Positions 24,117 to 35,241 of a DNA stretch of 64,000 nucleotides are shown one piece after another. How positions within the stretch are numbered: the stretch's first letter is position 1; each line of letters opens with the position of its first letter. The DNA is taken from NCBI GenBank assembly GCA_964036315.1, contig OZ038508.1, forward strand, positions 52,568,949-52,632,948, written 5' to 3'. The DNA comes from Acanthosepion esculentum. Lineage: Eukaryota; Mollusca; Cephalopoda; Sepiida; Sepiidae. The notes under the pieces are model-generated. The model searched no databases. It worked only from the letters and a program-made list of their open reading frames with translations, and had not been told where the DNA came from. The position numbers and the translations under genes were made by a program.

Positions 24117-27100
24117 CTCTCTCAGTATTTTTGTTGACCCCCCCACCCCCAGTTGTAACAAAAATGTAGGCAAACTTTTTTTCCTGATAATATTGATAAA
24201 ATTTCCTTCCTTTTTGGTCATACATAATATTGTAAAGATATCTGAATAAGCAACTCTCAGAAGGGGCAATGAATTTTATTCCTAATTGACTTTCTTTTTC
24301 TTTTTCTTTTTTTTTAATTAGTTTGTTTTATAAAAAGATCTTTACAAAATTATTTCCCAAAATGGATTGGTGACATCCTCCTAAAAAATGTATAACATTT
24401 GTTGACAGTTCAAGAATATTTTATCTTGATATGTATAATTTTATTGTCTAAAATTTAAATGTCATAATTTTTTGTATTTGCTATTTTCAACAAATATTTT
24501 CCTCTTTGACCTGATATTTAGTGTGTGTGGTTTTTTTTTTTATTATTATTATTTGCTGATATTATAAATGTAGCATGTGAACTTGTTAAATATTTATGTC
24601 AACTTCATGAATGTTTAATCTTTCTCAGCAAATAGAACCTTCATCTCTTATTAATAAGTTCTGCCACTTTCTCTTTAATGATTTTTCAGATTTAGAATTC
24701 AGTGTAAAATAAGACATTCCATATCTACTGATGTAATCTTTTTCATAAAGGAAAAACAATTTTTTTAATCTTTACAAATTCGAAAAATTAAGATTTGTCA
24801 CTATTGAACATTAAGCTTTCAAATATAAACAGGAAACAATTAAATCTGAATTAAAAAAATTATGTATTCATATTTTTCTTAAATTGTGAATTTTGATGTT
24901 TAAATGTGTGTATATACTTGTTTTTGCTGTATTTTTTTTAAGTTAAAGCTATTTTGAGTTGTTTTCCTTGCTCTCACTTGATTGCTGCATGTGTCAATAT
25001 CTTCTTTCTCACTTGACCTATTCTCTCCTCTCCAATATTTTCACTATTTCTATAATCATTTGAGCTGAAACTACATTTCAAAATTTGCTACTTTTTATGG
25101 TTAACTCATTTACTATAAGCAACAAATAAATCTTACTGAGTAATCTTCCAATTAGACAACTAAATCATGCACTTTTTTAAATGTTTTTAGTTTTATTGAT
25201 TTTTTTTTTTAAGCAAATTATCAGGTCCATGTAATTACTTTAAAAAAAAAATTTGATTTTTGTCTTGCGTTCATGTTATGTCAGATGTTTTTTTTTTATT
25301 TTGATGTTGTGTAATTGTTGCTTCATTGGTGTTCTGAGTGTTGTTTTATCTCTTCACTATTACCAGTCCTCTTGTAATTCTGATTAGAAAAAATTTCATA
25401 GATATTATTTCTTGTGATTCCTTAATAGAAAAACCTGTATATTTCTTCAAAGTATTGTTGGTATTATGAAACCTTTTATCTTCGAATAGTAACTCATTAG
25501 ATATTCCTTTTTGTCTCAATGTTGTTGCACACTCTTCTAGTAACTGCTACTCAATTTCAGTCACCAGTAAGTTGTACTGTTGTGCATTTGTAGCCTTGGC
25601 TGTTCAGTGTGCTGTCCAGTATAGCATTTTTGATACAAGTGAAGTTTTCTGATAACCAGACCAAAGCTCTTTTACTGCTGTTCCTGTTTTCCTTCTGTGT
25701 TGTATAATCACTATATACAATGTGTTTGTGTCTTCCCTTGTCTAAGTCCCACTTTATTTGTTGTAATTTTTATTATTTACATGCATATCTACTGAAATTG
25801 GGGAAAGTCATTGAAAATATTTTAATTTTTACAATTTTTGTATAATTCCACATTTTATCAAATGGTATGAAATTTCTTTGAGTAGAATATTGAAACCATG
25901 TCCCACCAAGCCCAACCTTTATTTTGGCCAAATATATGTATTTGCTGCCACAAATTGAACTATGACAGGGAGAATAACAAGGCACGCTTACCTAAAGCTG
26001 CAGAAAGTAATTTCTTGTACAGAATTGCTCGACTTCCACTGGGAGTTCTTGCTCTTCTGTCTTTGGTCTCTATTAGTCAGGCCATTCTTGCTTAAGTACA
26101 TTCTTTTACCTTTATTAGCAAGCACAATTTATTGGGTATAATAGGTATTGCACCTAATTACAGATTAGTTACACAAGTTTCCCTTTTATATTATTTATGG
26201 ATACAAGCCAATATTTGATTTCTTGGAAATCTTATGATCTGTTACAATTCTTCAATAATAATTACTTATACATTTGATTCTGGTTCCAGTTTACTTTGCT
26301 TATTTAAACGGTTGATAAATTAATAGTTGTTGGTAAGTAGATTTTTCCAGACTTCAGATAAAATATGGGTCTTATGAAAGATGTTGTAGGAAGGTTATTT
26401 AAATGTTTGTTTTCCAAGCCTAAATAAGATATTGTCATAAGTTATTACTTATGTGTTTGCTAACACAGAACCTGGCACCTAACAAAAACTGGAAATTTGA
26501 TGGAAGAAAGATATGTTGCTTAAATAATTTTTATAAGGCCCTACATTCTGAAATAGATTTTTTTCTCTCCTTATTGTAAAAGGAAATGTGTATTTCTTTG
26601 GCTTACTTACCATAAGTTTTGAGCAACTGCCTATTACTCTTTTCTTTCTCTGTTTTGTCTCAAGTTTCAAACATTGTACACATTTCTTAAAAGGCTTTGT
26701 TTCTCTTAATAAGAAGAATTTTATGTTTAAAATTTAAGTCTCTGCCAATCTTTTGTTATAAGTTTTTCTATTTTAATAAACTTTAATATGTATAATAAGA
26801 ATCTTTTTATAATCTTAATATAAGTCAGTTACTGAACAAATTAAATACAAAGAGCAAGCACATTTATCCATTGTTAAAATTCATTTTTTGCTCATAAGAC
26901 TGAAAGACAGCTTTGCACAAATTGTAATCATGAGATTTGTATATGATAGTATTTACTTTTGCTAAATTAAATAAACAAACCTTTTCTGCAGGTTTTTCTA
27001 TTATTAAAAAAAGCCCTAATAATTGGAAAAGTATGAAGATGTTCTGGGTTGCTGTCTCCATCTGACGTCCTTAATTAAAATCTTTAGCACCAAGTCCTAG

Positions 27101-27639
27101 ATGTTCATATCTCAACAATTCTGTGTTTGATTTGTGTGTTTTATTCTTAGTCTGCATTCATATTTTTCTTCTTTTTCTGTATCAAAATATAGTCATTGAA
27201 AGTTTGATCATTCAAGGTAAATGAAATTGAGGAGAAGTTAATAAATAATATAAGTAATTATTACATGCCAAAATTTTTTCAGTAAATAGAAAATTCTTAT
27301 AAAAGCAAGAAATAGATTAGCTTTTGAAACTAAATGTAATGTACATATTTCTAAGAACTTTAAAAATGGAAGCATGATACTGAGATAATTTCTGATTTAT
27401 TTAATAATCATTAAAGATAAATTTTCTTGCATTTAGATACATTACATTTGTCACATGGAAAGATTTTCATATGAAGATAATTTTTTTATTTTTTAATACT
27501 TGAAAATATCTTCATTTTGTTAATTACATGTGCTGTAGTTTGTAAACTTCCATCCACTTTGTATTGTTAAACATGCACTGAGGTTTGGGGATAAAATTTG
27601 CAAAATTTTGAAAGAAGATACCAATTTTGATGTGGATAC

Positions 27640-27925
27640 TTGCGTTGTAGTGTAATGGATATCAGCTCGTACTGATAAATCGGAAAGTCAAGTTTAAATT
27701 CCAGTTGGGAACATTCGCTTATGTGCAAATGCCTTTGGGAATGGAGTGTATCCATTTCTTCTCTTCCCCCATCTATGGGTTGAATAGCAAGACAAACTGG
27801 ATTCTATAGCCTTGGATGATAACAAATCTGCCACAGAAAGAAATGGCAACCTACTGTGAGAAAATGTTCTGCCTAGTCAATCATGAATTTCCCAAGTATC
27901 ATGTATGGAACTTAACTGACTGACA
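27640..27925 (+). repeat. tRNA-derived SINE
   Basis: A box-A-like gttgtagtgtaatggatatc is followed by cagctcgtactgataaatcg and a box-B-like agtttaaattccag. The downstream body shares the order of blocks with the copy at 61247: tatgggttgaatagcaagac, gccacagaaagaaatggcaa, and finally cttaactgactga. Confidence 0.75.
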
Positions 27926-28189
27926 GTATGTGCATGCATTGGGATAGCAGATATTCTGGTAAAATTTTCAGGCTTTGGCCATCTTGTGGTGCAACACACG
28001 TACCAGTGCACTATCTATATAAGATCTTTAGAAGGTAACGCATGCTGCAATTAGTTTTAGTAGAGTAAAAGTTGCTGAGTCTCCTTGGAGAGGTATATAA
28101 CTTTGTTCAGTTACAGCTGTTTGAGATGGAGTAGATTGTAAATCTTTAAGAAGTTGATGGTCTTTTTTTTTTTTTTTTTTTTTTTTTGA

Positions 28190-28830
28190 GAATTGATGTA
28201 CATGTGATGAATCAACAGTACATTGATATTAGCAACAGTAGTCAAATGAACATTCCTGCATTCACAGACCAGTTCCAGATGTGCATATTAGTACATATGG
28301 TCACCTACATCAACATATTGTAAGAGCATCATTGGCAGACTGCATGACATCCACAGTGGAGATCATAGTGTGACCCCAAGAACAACAATACTGGCTGTTG
28401 GGAATTATTTACTTGCAAGACTATAGGCAGACATGCTTCTAGTGAGATGCAAGAGGATCATTTTTGGGGTGGGGGTTGAATGATACTCTGTATTTGTCTA
28501 TGATACATAAGCCCAGACCCTGGTATTATAGTGTAGGGTGCCAGAAGTTACAATTATTTGTGGTGTTTGTGAAAGAAAGCTTAAGCAGTGCCTTGTATGT
28601 CCAGAACGTTTTTCAATTCTTTCTGCTGCCATTACTATAACAAGAAGGTAATGCCCACTGACATGATGCTCATACTATTCTACATACTCTACAAGATCAA
28701 CAACTTCCCAAGTCGGCAAGATTACTCACCATCTCTGTCATTGAACATTCTTGCTGTCTGTCAGCAGGTGCAAGATGCCTGAAATAATGTATCACGGGAT
28801 GGAATTATTATGAATGTTAATGCTCAAGAG
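28190..28830 (+). pseudogene. Heavily decayed Tc1-like transposase
   Basis: Only weak landmarks survive. A frame near 28700 reads SARLLTISVIEHS, which resembles the SARSPDLSPIEHxW block around the last catalytic acid. Upstream fragments around 28300-28400 look like the helix-turn-helix linker. Many stops interrupt it and no inverted repeats were found. Confidence 0.4.
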
Positions 28831-31315
28831 GTACATACAATGCATTAATATGGGATCTGAGTACTATTGATATATTCCTTATTTTGGAGCCTGCACAGAT
28901 ATTGATCTGTAACTGTGATCATTTATTGTAATCCAGATATATTGTATTCTTAATCTTTAGTAAATTGAAACGTATGTTTGGGATGTCACAATTTTTTGTC
29001 AATGTATTTTGATCTGAAAACTTAGGGATAAGTTTTCTATTTAAATATCAATTAAAATAAATTGAACAATGATCAATATTTTTTATAAAATGCCAAAATA
29101 AGTTATGCTTATAGAGTTCAGTGTGTTGTAGCTCAGTTTAAACATGGATTGAACCAAACAAGTTAAATATCAAAATCTGATATTATTAATCAGTATCAGT
29201 TATTCATTTGTCAAAGATGGTATGCCATTAAAAAAATATGAATCTAAATTTGAATAACTTCACTCTTAACAGCCTGTTGAAAATCCAGCAACACTATTGA
29301 ACACCTAAATTACACAATAAAAATTGAGGAAAGGATGAATATTTTTTTTTAACCTTTAGCACTCTCTAGGTGACTATTTTTGCCAAGAAAAATGTTAGTC
29401 CTGCTAATGGAAGTTGAATTTGAATTTTTTGGTTGTGCAGTCATGTCCTTCTATGGCAACACTTAAAACAATCTTGACTGAGGATATTTCATATACAGTA
29501 AAAGGGGGGAGTAATATTTATAAATGATGTAGAATGCTAAATGTTATTATTATTATCACTCCCTTTAAAATGAATGTGAACAAGGTTAGTACAATTTGTA
29601 TGGTATTGTGCATTCAGGACTGGCTGGCCCATACAGACATATGCAGAATTGTGGTACAGTATGTTAATAATTATAAAAACAAAACTTTACAATATTGTCT
29701 GCAGATATTGCTACTTGTATGATGGGAGAACTAAGTGAACAAATATTTACATACTTCTAATGATCAGAAGAATTTTCAAGTATCCAATTTATTCCTGAAA
29801 ATTTGAGCATATTGATGGCTAGCCAATGCAGGATTATTTTCTTTGTTTTTTGTTAATTCAATATCAGTAATCTATCAATCTGACTACAGGATTAGAGTTA
29901 CCAATGGCACATTAACTATTTTGAAAGTAATGATTAGTCTCAACCAAATTTCTACTTGACTTGATCAGACAACATACATCCATACAAACAGCTGTCATTT
30001 AAAGTAGATATTACATTTGCATAGTATTTTTAATCTTTTGATTTTTTTTTTAATAAATTTCTTATGTTGGAAAGGAACCTTGAATAGCTACTATTTGTTC
30101 ATTATACATGTTGGCTTATTATGTATGGCTGGCCAACAATGCCAAGTTTTTGAATTCCAATGATTAAAGATCAACTCTGTCTAATCTGTTTTAACTATCA
30201 GCATTCCACTTGGTGTGTGAATGAATGAAGGCTAATGTGAATCTTCCTAGGGCCTCTAGAATTCATATCTTGTATGTATTAGATGCAATGAATTTTAAAC
30301 ATTAATTTTTGTTTTCAATATATTACAATCTTACAAGTTTGTCCCTGTTGTCAGCAAATTAAGAGAGAAAAAATTGTAAAAAATTGCATATTTTTACCAA
30401 AACAATATTGTTTGAAAAAATGATTTTTGCTACACATTAAGTTTTTAATTTAAACAAAAAATCTAACTGGTATCCTTCTAGGTTAACTCTTAAATAACTA
30501 AGTTCAGTTTTATATTAGATAGATTATTTCAAATATTAATGGCTTAATGAAGAATAAACAAGACCTTAAATAATCTGACATTATAAGCAATCAGTTCAAG
30601 AAAAAGTCATTTACTTTGAATATATTGCAGTTGTGACATAGATAAAATCTTATTTTATTCTGATACAAGCATTACTACTTTTACATTAAAATTACTGAAT
30701 TTTACATTTCCTAAGCTTTTTATATACCCAGTACAAGGTATAATTTTCATAATCATTAACTGGCATTTTTAAATGGACAACAGCTGTGGATTAGGATTAC
30801 AAAGATAGTAGTCTACTTTTTTTTTTTTTTTGTAGAATGACAAAAGGTCTAATGTATCCCTTAAAAGGTTTGGAATTCTGTACAGTATGCAAAATTTAAA
30901 GTAGGTTATATTTGCCATGTGACTAAAGTAGGATTTTATAGAGAAAATAGTTATGAGAGGAGTTTAATCTGATAGGAACAGATTAACTTATGGTTTAGAT
31001 TATCTGAAAAACTGAAATAAAAATAATGCTTTCCAATTGTGCCAAAACTTTCAGATCGCTAGCTTCTTGCCTATAAAAACTGCATACTTTCAATTATTAG
31101 GCCAAGTGCTTTTCATAAAAATAACATATTCTGTACCATAGTTGGTCAATTGGGTTTCATATTATGGCAATTAGATTCCAAATAATGCTTGATGATACTT
31201 AAAATCACCATTCATAAGAAAATCATCCTGAAATTTGGGCTCTTTTGTAGGAACCATAACTAACAGTTAATCCTTCTATAACTGTAAACAACCTCTTACA
31301 AGCCAAAATGTGTTT

Positions 31316-31358
31316 CAGCTTTAAAATAACCCACAAAGGGTTGGTAAGCTGTACAAAA
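31316..31358 (+). repeat. SINE tail fragment
   Basis: Reads cagctttaaaataacccaca then aagggttggtaagctgtac, matching the 3' tails of the 5S SINEs at 14472 and 56628. No SINE head is visible upstream. Confidence 0.45.
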
Positions 31359-32018
31359 AAATACCCTTCTATATGATAAAGGAAATTTCTTTGAAAAATA
31401 TTTGGCCAAATTTTTCAAGCATTTCAGTGAAATTAATTTTTAAAACTATGTATGAAAACAATATTTTTAAATACATTAAAGCTTTCATTTAAAAAAAAAA
31501 AAAAAAACTCTTTACAGCAAACATTTCTAAAAATTGAATATTTTAAAGTTAAAGAAAATAAATATTTTAAATACAATCAAATGAATTTGATGTTATGATT
31601 TTTTTCTTCTTATTCCTAATCTTTATTATTGCAAGAGGATGCTTAAGAAAAAAAGTTTCCTATAAACAATCTAAATTTGTTTTGAATTTAGTCTATTCTC
31701 AGAATGATCAGAAATATTAAATAGAACTTGTTAACCAAATCTTTGAGAGGTGAAAAAGTAGCCTTTAACCTCCTGTTTTTTTTTTGGGGGGGGGATAATT
31801 AATAATTAAAAAGATTAACTGTCATAAAATGTTTTATTAAAATTTTCTATTTACATATTTTTAAAAACAATGTAAATGAAAATGTTTTATCTCGGTCTTA
31901 ATCTTTCATTTTATTTCTAACCAAAATTTCTCATTTCTGGTTCTACTGGTTTCTTTTACTGAGCTCTCTTGAAATTGTAATTGCTTTCTCCAAAGACTAT
32001 TTGCTTCCTGTTACTTCT

Positions 32019-32019
<1 letters not shown>

Positions 32020-32069
<50 letters not shown>
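32020..32069. repeat. (CA)n microsatellite
   Basis: About 25 CA units. Confidence 0.97.
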
Positions 32070-32072
<3 letters not shown>

Positions 32073-32663
32073 AAAGGCTAATCCTTAAAATTTTCAAATG
32101 TTGGTAATCCTACTTGATACTTTTAATTCTATATCAGAACCATTGTGATTGTAACATCAAAAACAGGTTAAAAATCAATTGGTAAAATTGTTGCAAGCAC
32201 TTGAACATTAATATTTTTTTTTTTTTTAAGGTTCCACAATGTAGATTTGAAATATTTCAATCAACAAATTTACAGCCTTCATTTAAGGGGAGCTTTAAGA
32301 TTAGCCATTAAAGGAATAAATTGGTTGCCAGATGAAAATCAGATTTGTTGATGGAAATCCCATCCCCCCACTCTTGCTATAAAAAAAATTACAGTAAGGC
32401 TTACACTGCCTCACAGAGATTATAGTAAAATATATCCTTGATCTCAAAATGACAAAGGCTAGAACATGTGCTCACTCATAAGACAATAGTTTTTGAATGG
32501 TCACAGTCTTAGAAAATATATTGTAATTTTTTTTTTTTATTATTAAATCCCCCTCTTTTTTTTTATTTCACCTAAAATTTATGCTATTCTTTATCTTCAG
32601 GTGAATGTGGCATCCACTAAGTAGTTATCTTGTTGATAACATCACTGATACCCTATTGCAGTC

Positions 32664-33880
32664 TTAGGTTGTTACATAAATTTATTCGCTTTTTTATAAT
32701 TTATTTTAATGCTCATTATTTATTAATAGTTCTGATGAATCATTCAACAATGTATTCCTCTTCATTCTTTACGACCTCCTGCCAATGATCTACTGTTCAA
32801 TGCTTTAATGATAGAAATCACTAGGTTTTGACTCGAAAAATTAATCAAGCCACATTTTAAATGCCACATCATTATTGAACAAAACACTCCTCAAATTGTT
32901 AGAAAGCGACTAAAAAAGGTGGTAGTCTGAAGGGGCTAAATCAGGTGAATATGGTGGGTGTGGCAGAACTTCCCAACCAAGCTATTTGTTATGTTGAATA
33001 ACCACACTGTATCACCAGTCGGGTCTTTTCAGATGAATTGCTTTGAGCCAGTTCATTTGTTCAAAATAGTTTAGTAGTGACCATTTGGTTGTTTTGTAGC
33101 ATTTCATAGTAAATTAGTCTTTGCCGATCCCACCAAATGCAGATCATTTATTTACGTAGATGCAGCTCTGGCTTGGTTCAGGTTGTTGCCTGCTTGTTTA
33201 GACTCACCCATTCTTTTCTCCACTTCATATTCACGTAAAGATAACATTTTTAATTTCCCGGTTATAATACTCTAAAGCAATCTTTCTTTGTATACACAAG
33301 TATCCTGGTGTCGCGATTAAACTGGTGGCAGTGGAGGAGTACTGGAGTTTGTTTCTCTCTGTCAGTGGCACCCATGCACCATGTTTCTGAATCTTACCTA
33401 TTGGATGAAGATGACTAGTGACTTACCTGAGAGCTTGCCATCTTCTGAGCCAATTCCCTAGTGGTCTAGCATGGTTCTTCTTTAATCAGCATGTACAATT
33501 GGTTCTCATCAAACTGAACAGGTCAGTCAGAATGCAAAGATTCTGTGAGTTCAAATTTCCCCTTCATGAAACAGAAAAACCATTTCAGTGCCATTCTGTC
33601 AGTAATGAAGTCATCTCCATACACAGCACACATGTCTCAAGCAGCTTTGTGACCTTGATTAAAAGCAAAGAGATGTCAAACATGTTCATTCTTGTCTACT
33701 TGGCATTCCATCTGAAAGGAGTGTCTAATCCAAAATAAAATTTCAATAACATTAGACAAGTTTCACAGAATGACAAGAGTTACTAAAAAGCAAAATATGC
33801 TATGATATATATTATTCAAGATCATTCACAGAACAGAAAAAAAACCCAAAAAAAACAAATGAATATATGTAACAACTTAA
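32664..33880 (-). mobile_element. mariner (DD34D) element, decayed
   Basis: The left end is ttaggttgttacataaattt. The right end reverse-complements to ttaagttgttacatatattc, and both resemble the classic mariner TIR. The 1.2-kb length is close to the usual 1.3 kb. The transposase remnant inside runs on the minus strand. Confidence 0.8.
32700..33735 (-). pseudogene. mariner transposase pseudogene
   Basis: Reading minus from about 33735, the N-terminal DNA-binding half shows CAVYGDDFITDRMALKWF, GKFELTESLHSD and TTRELAQKMASSQ, typical of mariner helix-turn-helix domains. At 33118-33135 comes WWDR, the first catalytic Asp, followed by the YYEML block. At 32913-32975 comes VLPHPPYSPDLAPSDYHLF, the signature with the last catalytic Asp. 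Stops and frameshifts separate these blocks, so no protein is made. The family's usual length is about 345 residues and the remnant covers most of it. Confidence 0.85.
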
Positions 33881-35145
33881 TAAATATATATTCATTTGAG
33901 AAAGATTTGAAAATGGTCTGGTCCAAATGAGAGAAGTAGAACTTTTTTATTATAATCTGTAATTCATTTGAAATATTAAAATGTTATGTCAAATCTCAAC
34001 TTGATTAGGATATATAACTTTTCATTTAGTTAGGCTGTAATTTATTACCTTTTTTTAAAAAATGATTACAATGAGAGTTTGCTGAAAAGTCTTTGGCTTA
34101 ACCCACTTCCCCAAAATCAATATTCCATTTTGTCATTAAAATACAGACTTTTGGGAAGTGGACCAGGCTGATAACTTTTCAACAGTTCCTTGCAAATCTG
34201 TTTGCAAAAAAAGTAGAGAAGAATGTTCTAGTACTTTAAATCTGAGTGTAAATATCAAACTAGCTTCTGGCTACAGTGTCATCACTTACTACAATTGCTT
34301 TTCTTCACTTTTTTCATAATGGCTCTTCGATGCACTGCTCTCAGCTTTTTTCTTTTTTTATTCATCATAAACTTTTAAAAATGTACTTAAAAATTTCAAC
34401 ATGTTTTTTTTTTATTACTGCAGAATGGACCTGTTCTATAATAAAATTTATTCATTATCTATAATTTTAAATCCTCTTTCAAAATATTACTAGGTGAATA
34501 TTTTAAAAAAATGAATTTCAAAAATAATTTCTTTTTTTTTTAGTCTGTAAATGTGTATTAACCTCTTTCCAAGATTTCTTGTCTTTGAATCTCTAAATGC
34601 ATGTCTTCTTAAATTTAAAAAAAATATTGTGCTAACATTTCTTTTTCTCCATCTTTATCATCTTGGTTATCTTCTCAAAAACTGTTTGTGTTCTTCAGTA
34701 CAGATCATGATCATCTATTTAATAATAATCACAAAAATTTAAAGTACAAAATACTTAAAGTATTACATAGTTTTGTTTTTTACCCTTTAAATATCAAACA
34801 AATAAAATTGTTTAAAAGCTTACTAATAAATTTTCTACATGGAAGATAAATTTGAAATGATGCATCTTCTAATCCTAGCTCCACCCTAGATGCACTTTCT
34901 GTTTCATGATCTGTTGCCACTGAAGAATTTAAACAATATCTTGTCAGCAATATTACCATATCTACCACTTTTCTCTTCCTATTTTTTAACTATTTCTACT
35001 ATTCTAATCTGAATCTTGTAAAAATCTGGTAAATCTTCGTGAGGAGGAAAAAAATGGGAAGTATCCACTTCCTTGTTGTCCCTTCTGCAGCTTGAGGTTG
35101 GCTTGGCTTGGTTTTTTTTGCTTGATTACTGCATTTCTCTTCCAG

Positions 35146-35241
35146 TTGAGAATGGCTCTTCTCGTCGCATCGGATCAATTGCTGATTATGACCCTCTGAA
35201 TAACCAGTATGGCTCCATTGTGACCGAACCGGAGCAGCAAG
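35146..35241 (+). CDS. LASP1: LASP linker exon with IADYDP motif
   Basis: A 96-nt exon, phase 1 at both ends (32 codons). It encodes VENGSSRRIGSIADYDPLNN followed by QYGSIVTEPEQQ. The acceptor is gcatttctcttccag and the donor gtaggc. The SIADYDP core repeats the KISDYDP core of the exon at 12217, so the two linker exons probably share a short functional motif or a duplication origin. RRxGS resembles a basophilic (PKA-type) phosphorylation site; known LASP1 is a PKA/PKG substrate in its linker, but equivalence here is inference. The sequence stands out as GC-rich in an AT-rich intron. Confidence 0.85.

Larger units (their letters stand above)
22876..35145. other. LASP1: Largest LASP intron, repeat-laden
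   Basis: Contains a zinc-finger retroelement remnant, a (CA)n tract, a tRNA-derived SINE, a Tc1-like remnant and a mariner, listed separately. It also contains a possible 6-nt microexon at 25561-25566. The remainder is AT-rich without visible signals. Confidence 0.5.

Noticed and set aside
23885..24269. Val-Cys and Thr-His repeat proteins
   Set aside because: Translations of the (CA)n microsatellite.
32577..32620. Acceptor-like tatcttcag followed by GTGAATGTGGC as a linker exon
   Set aside because: In phase 1 it runs into a stop (CAC TAA) within seven codons and has no donor.
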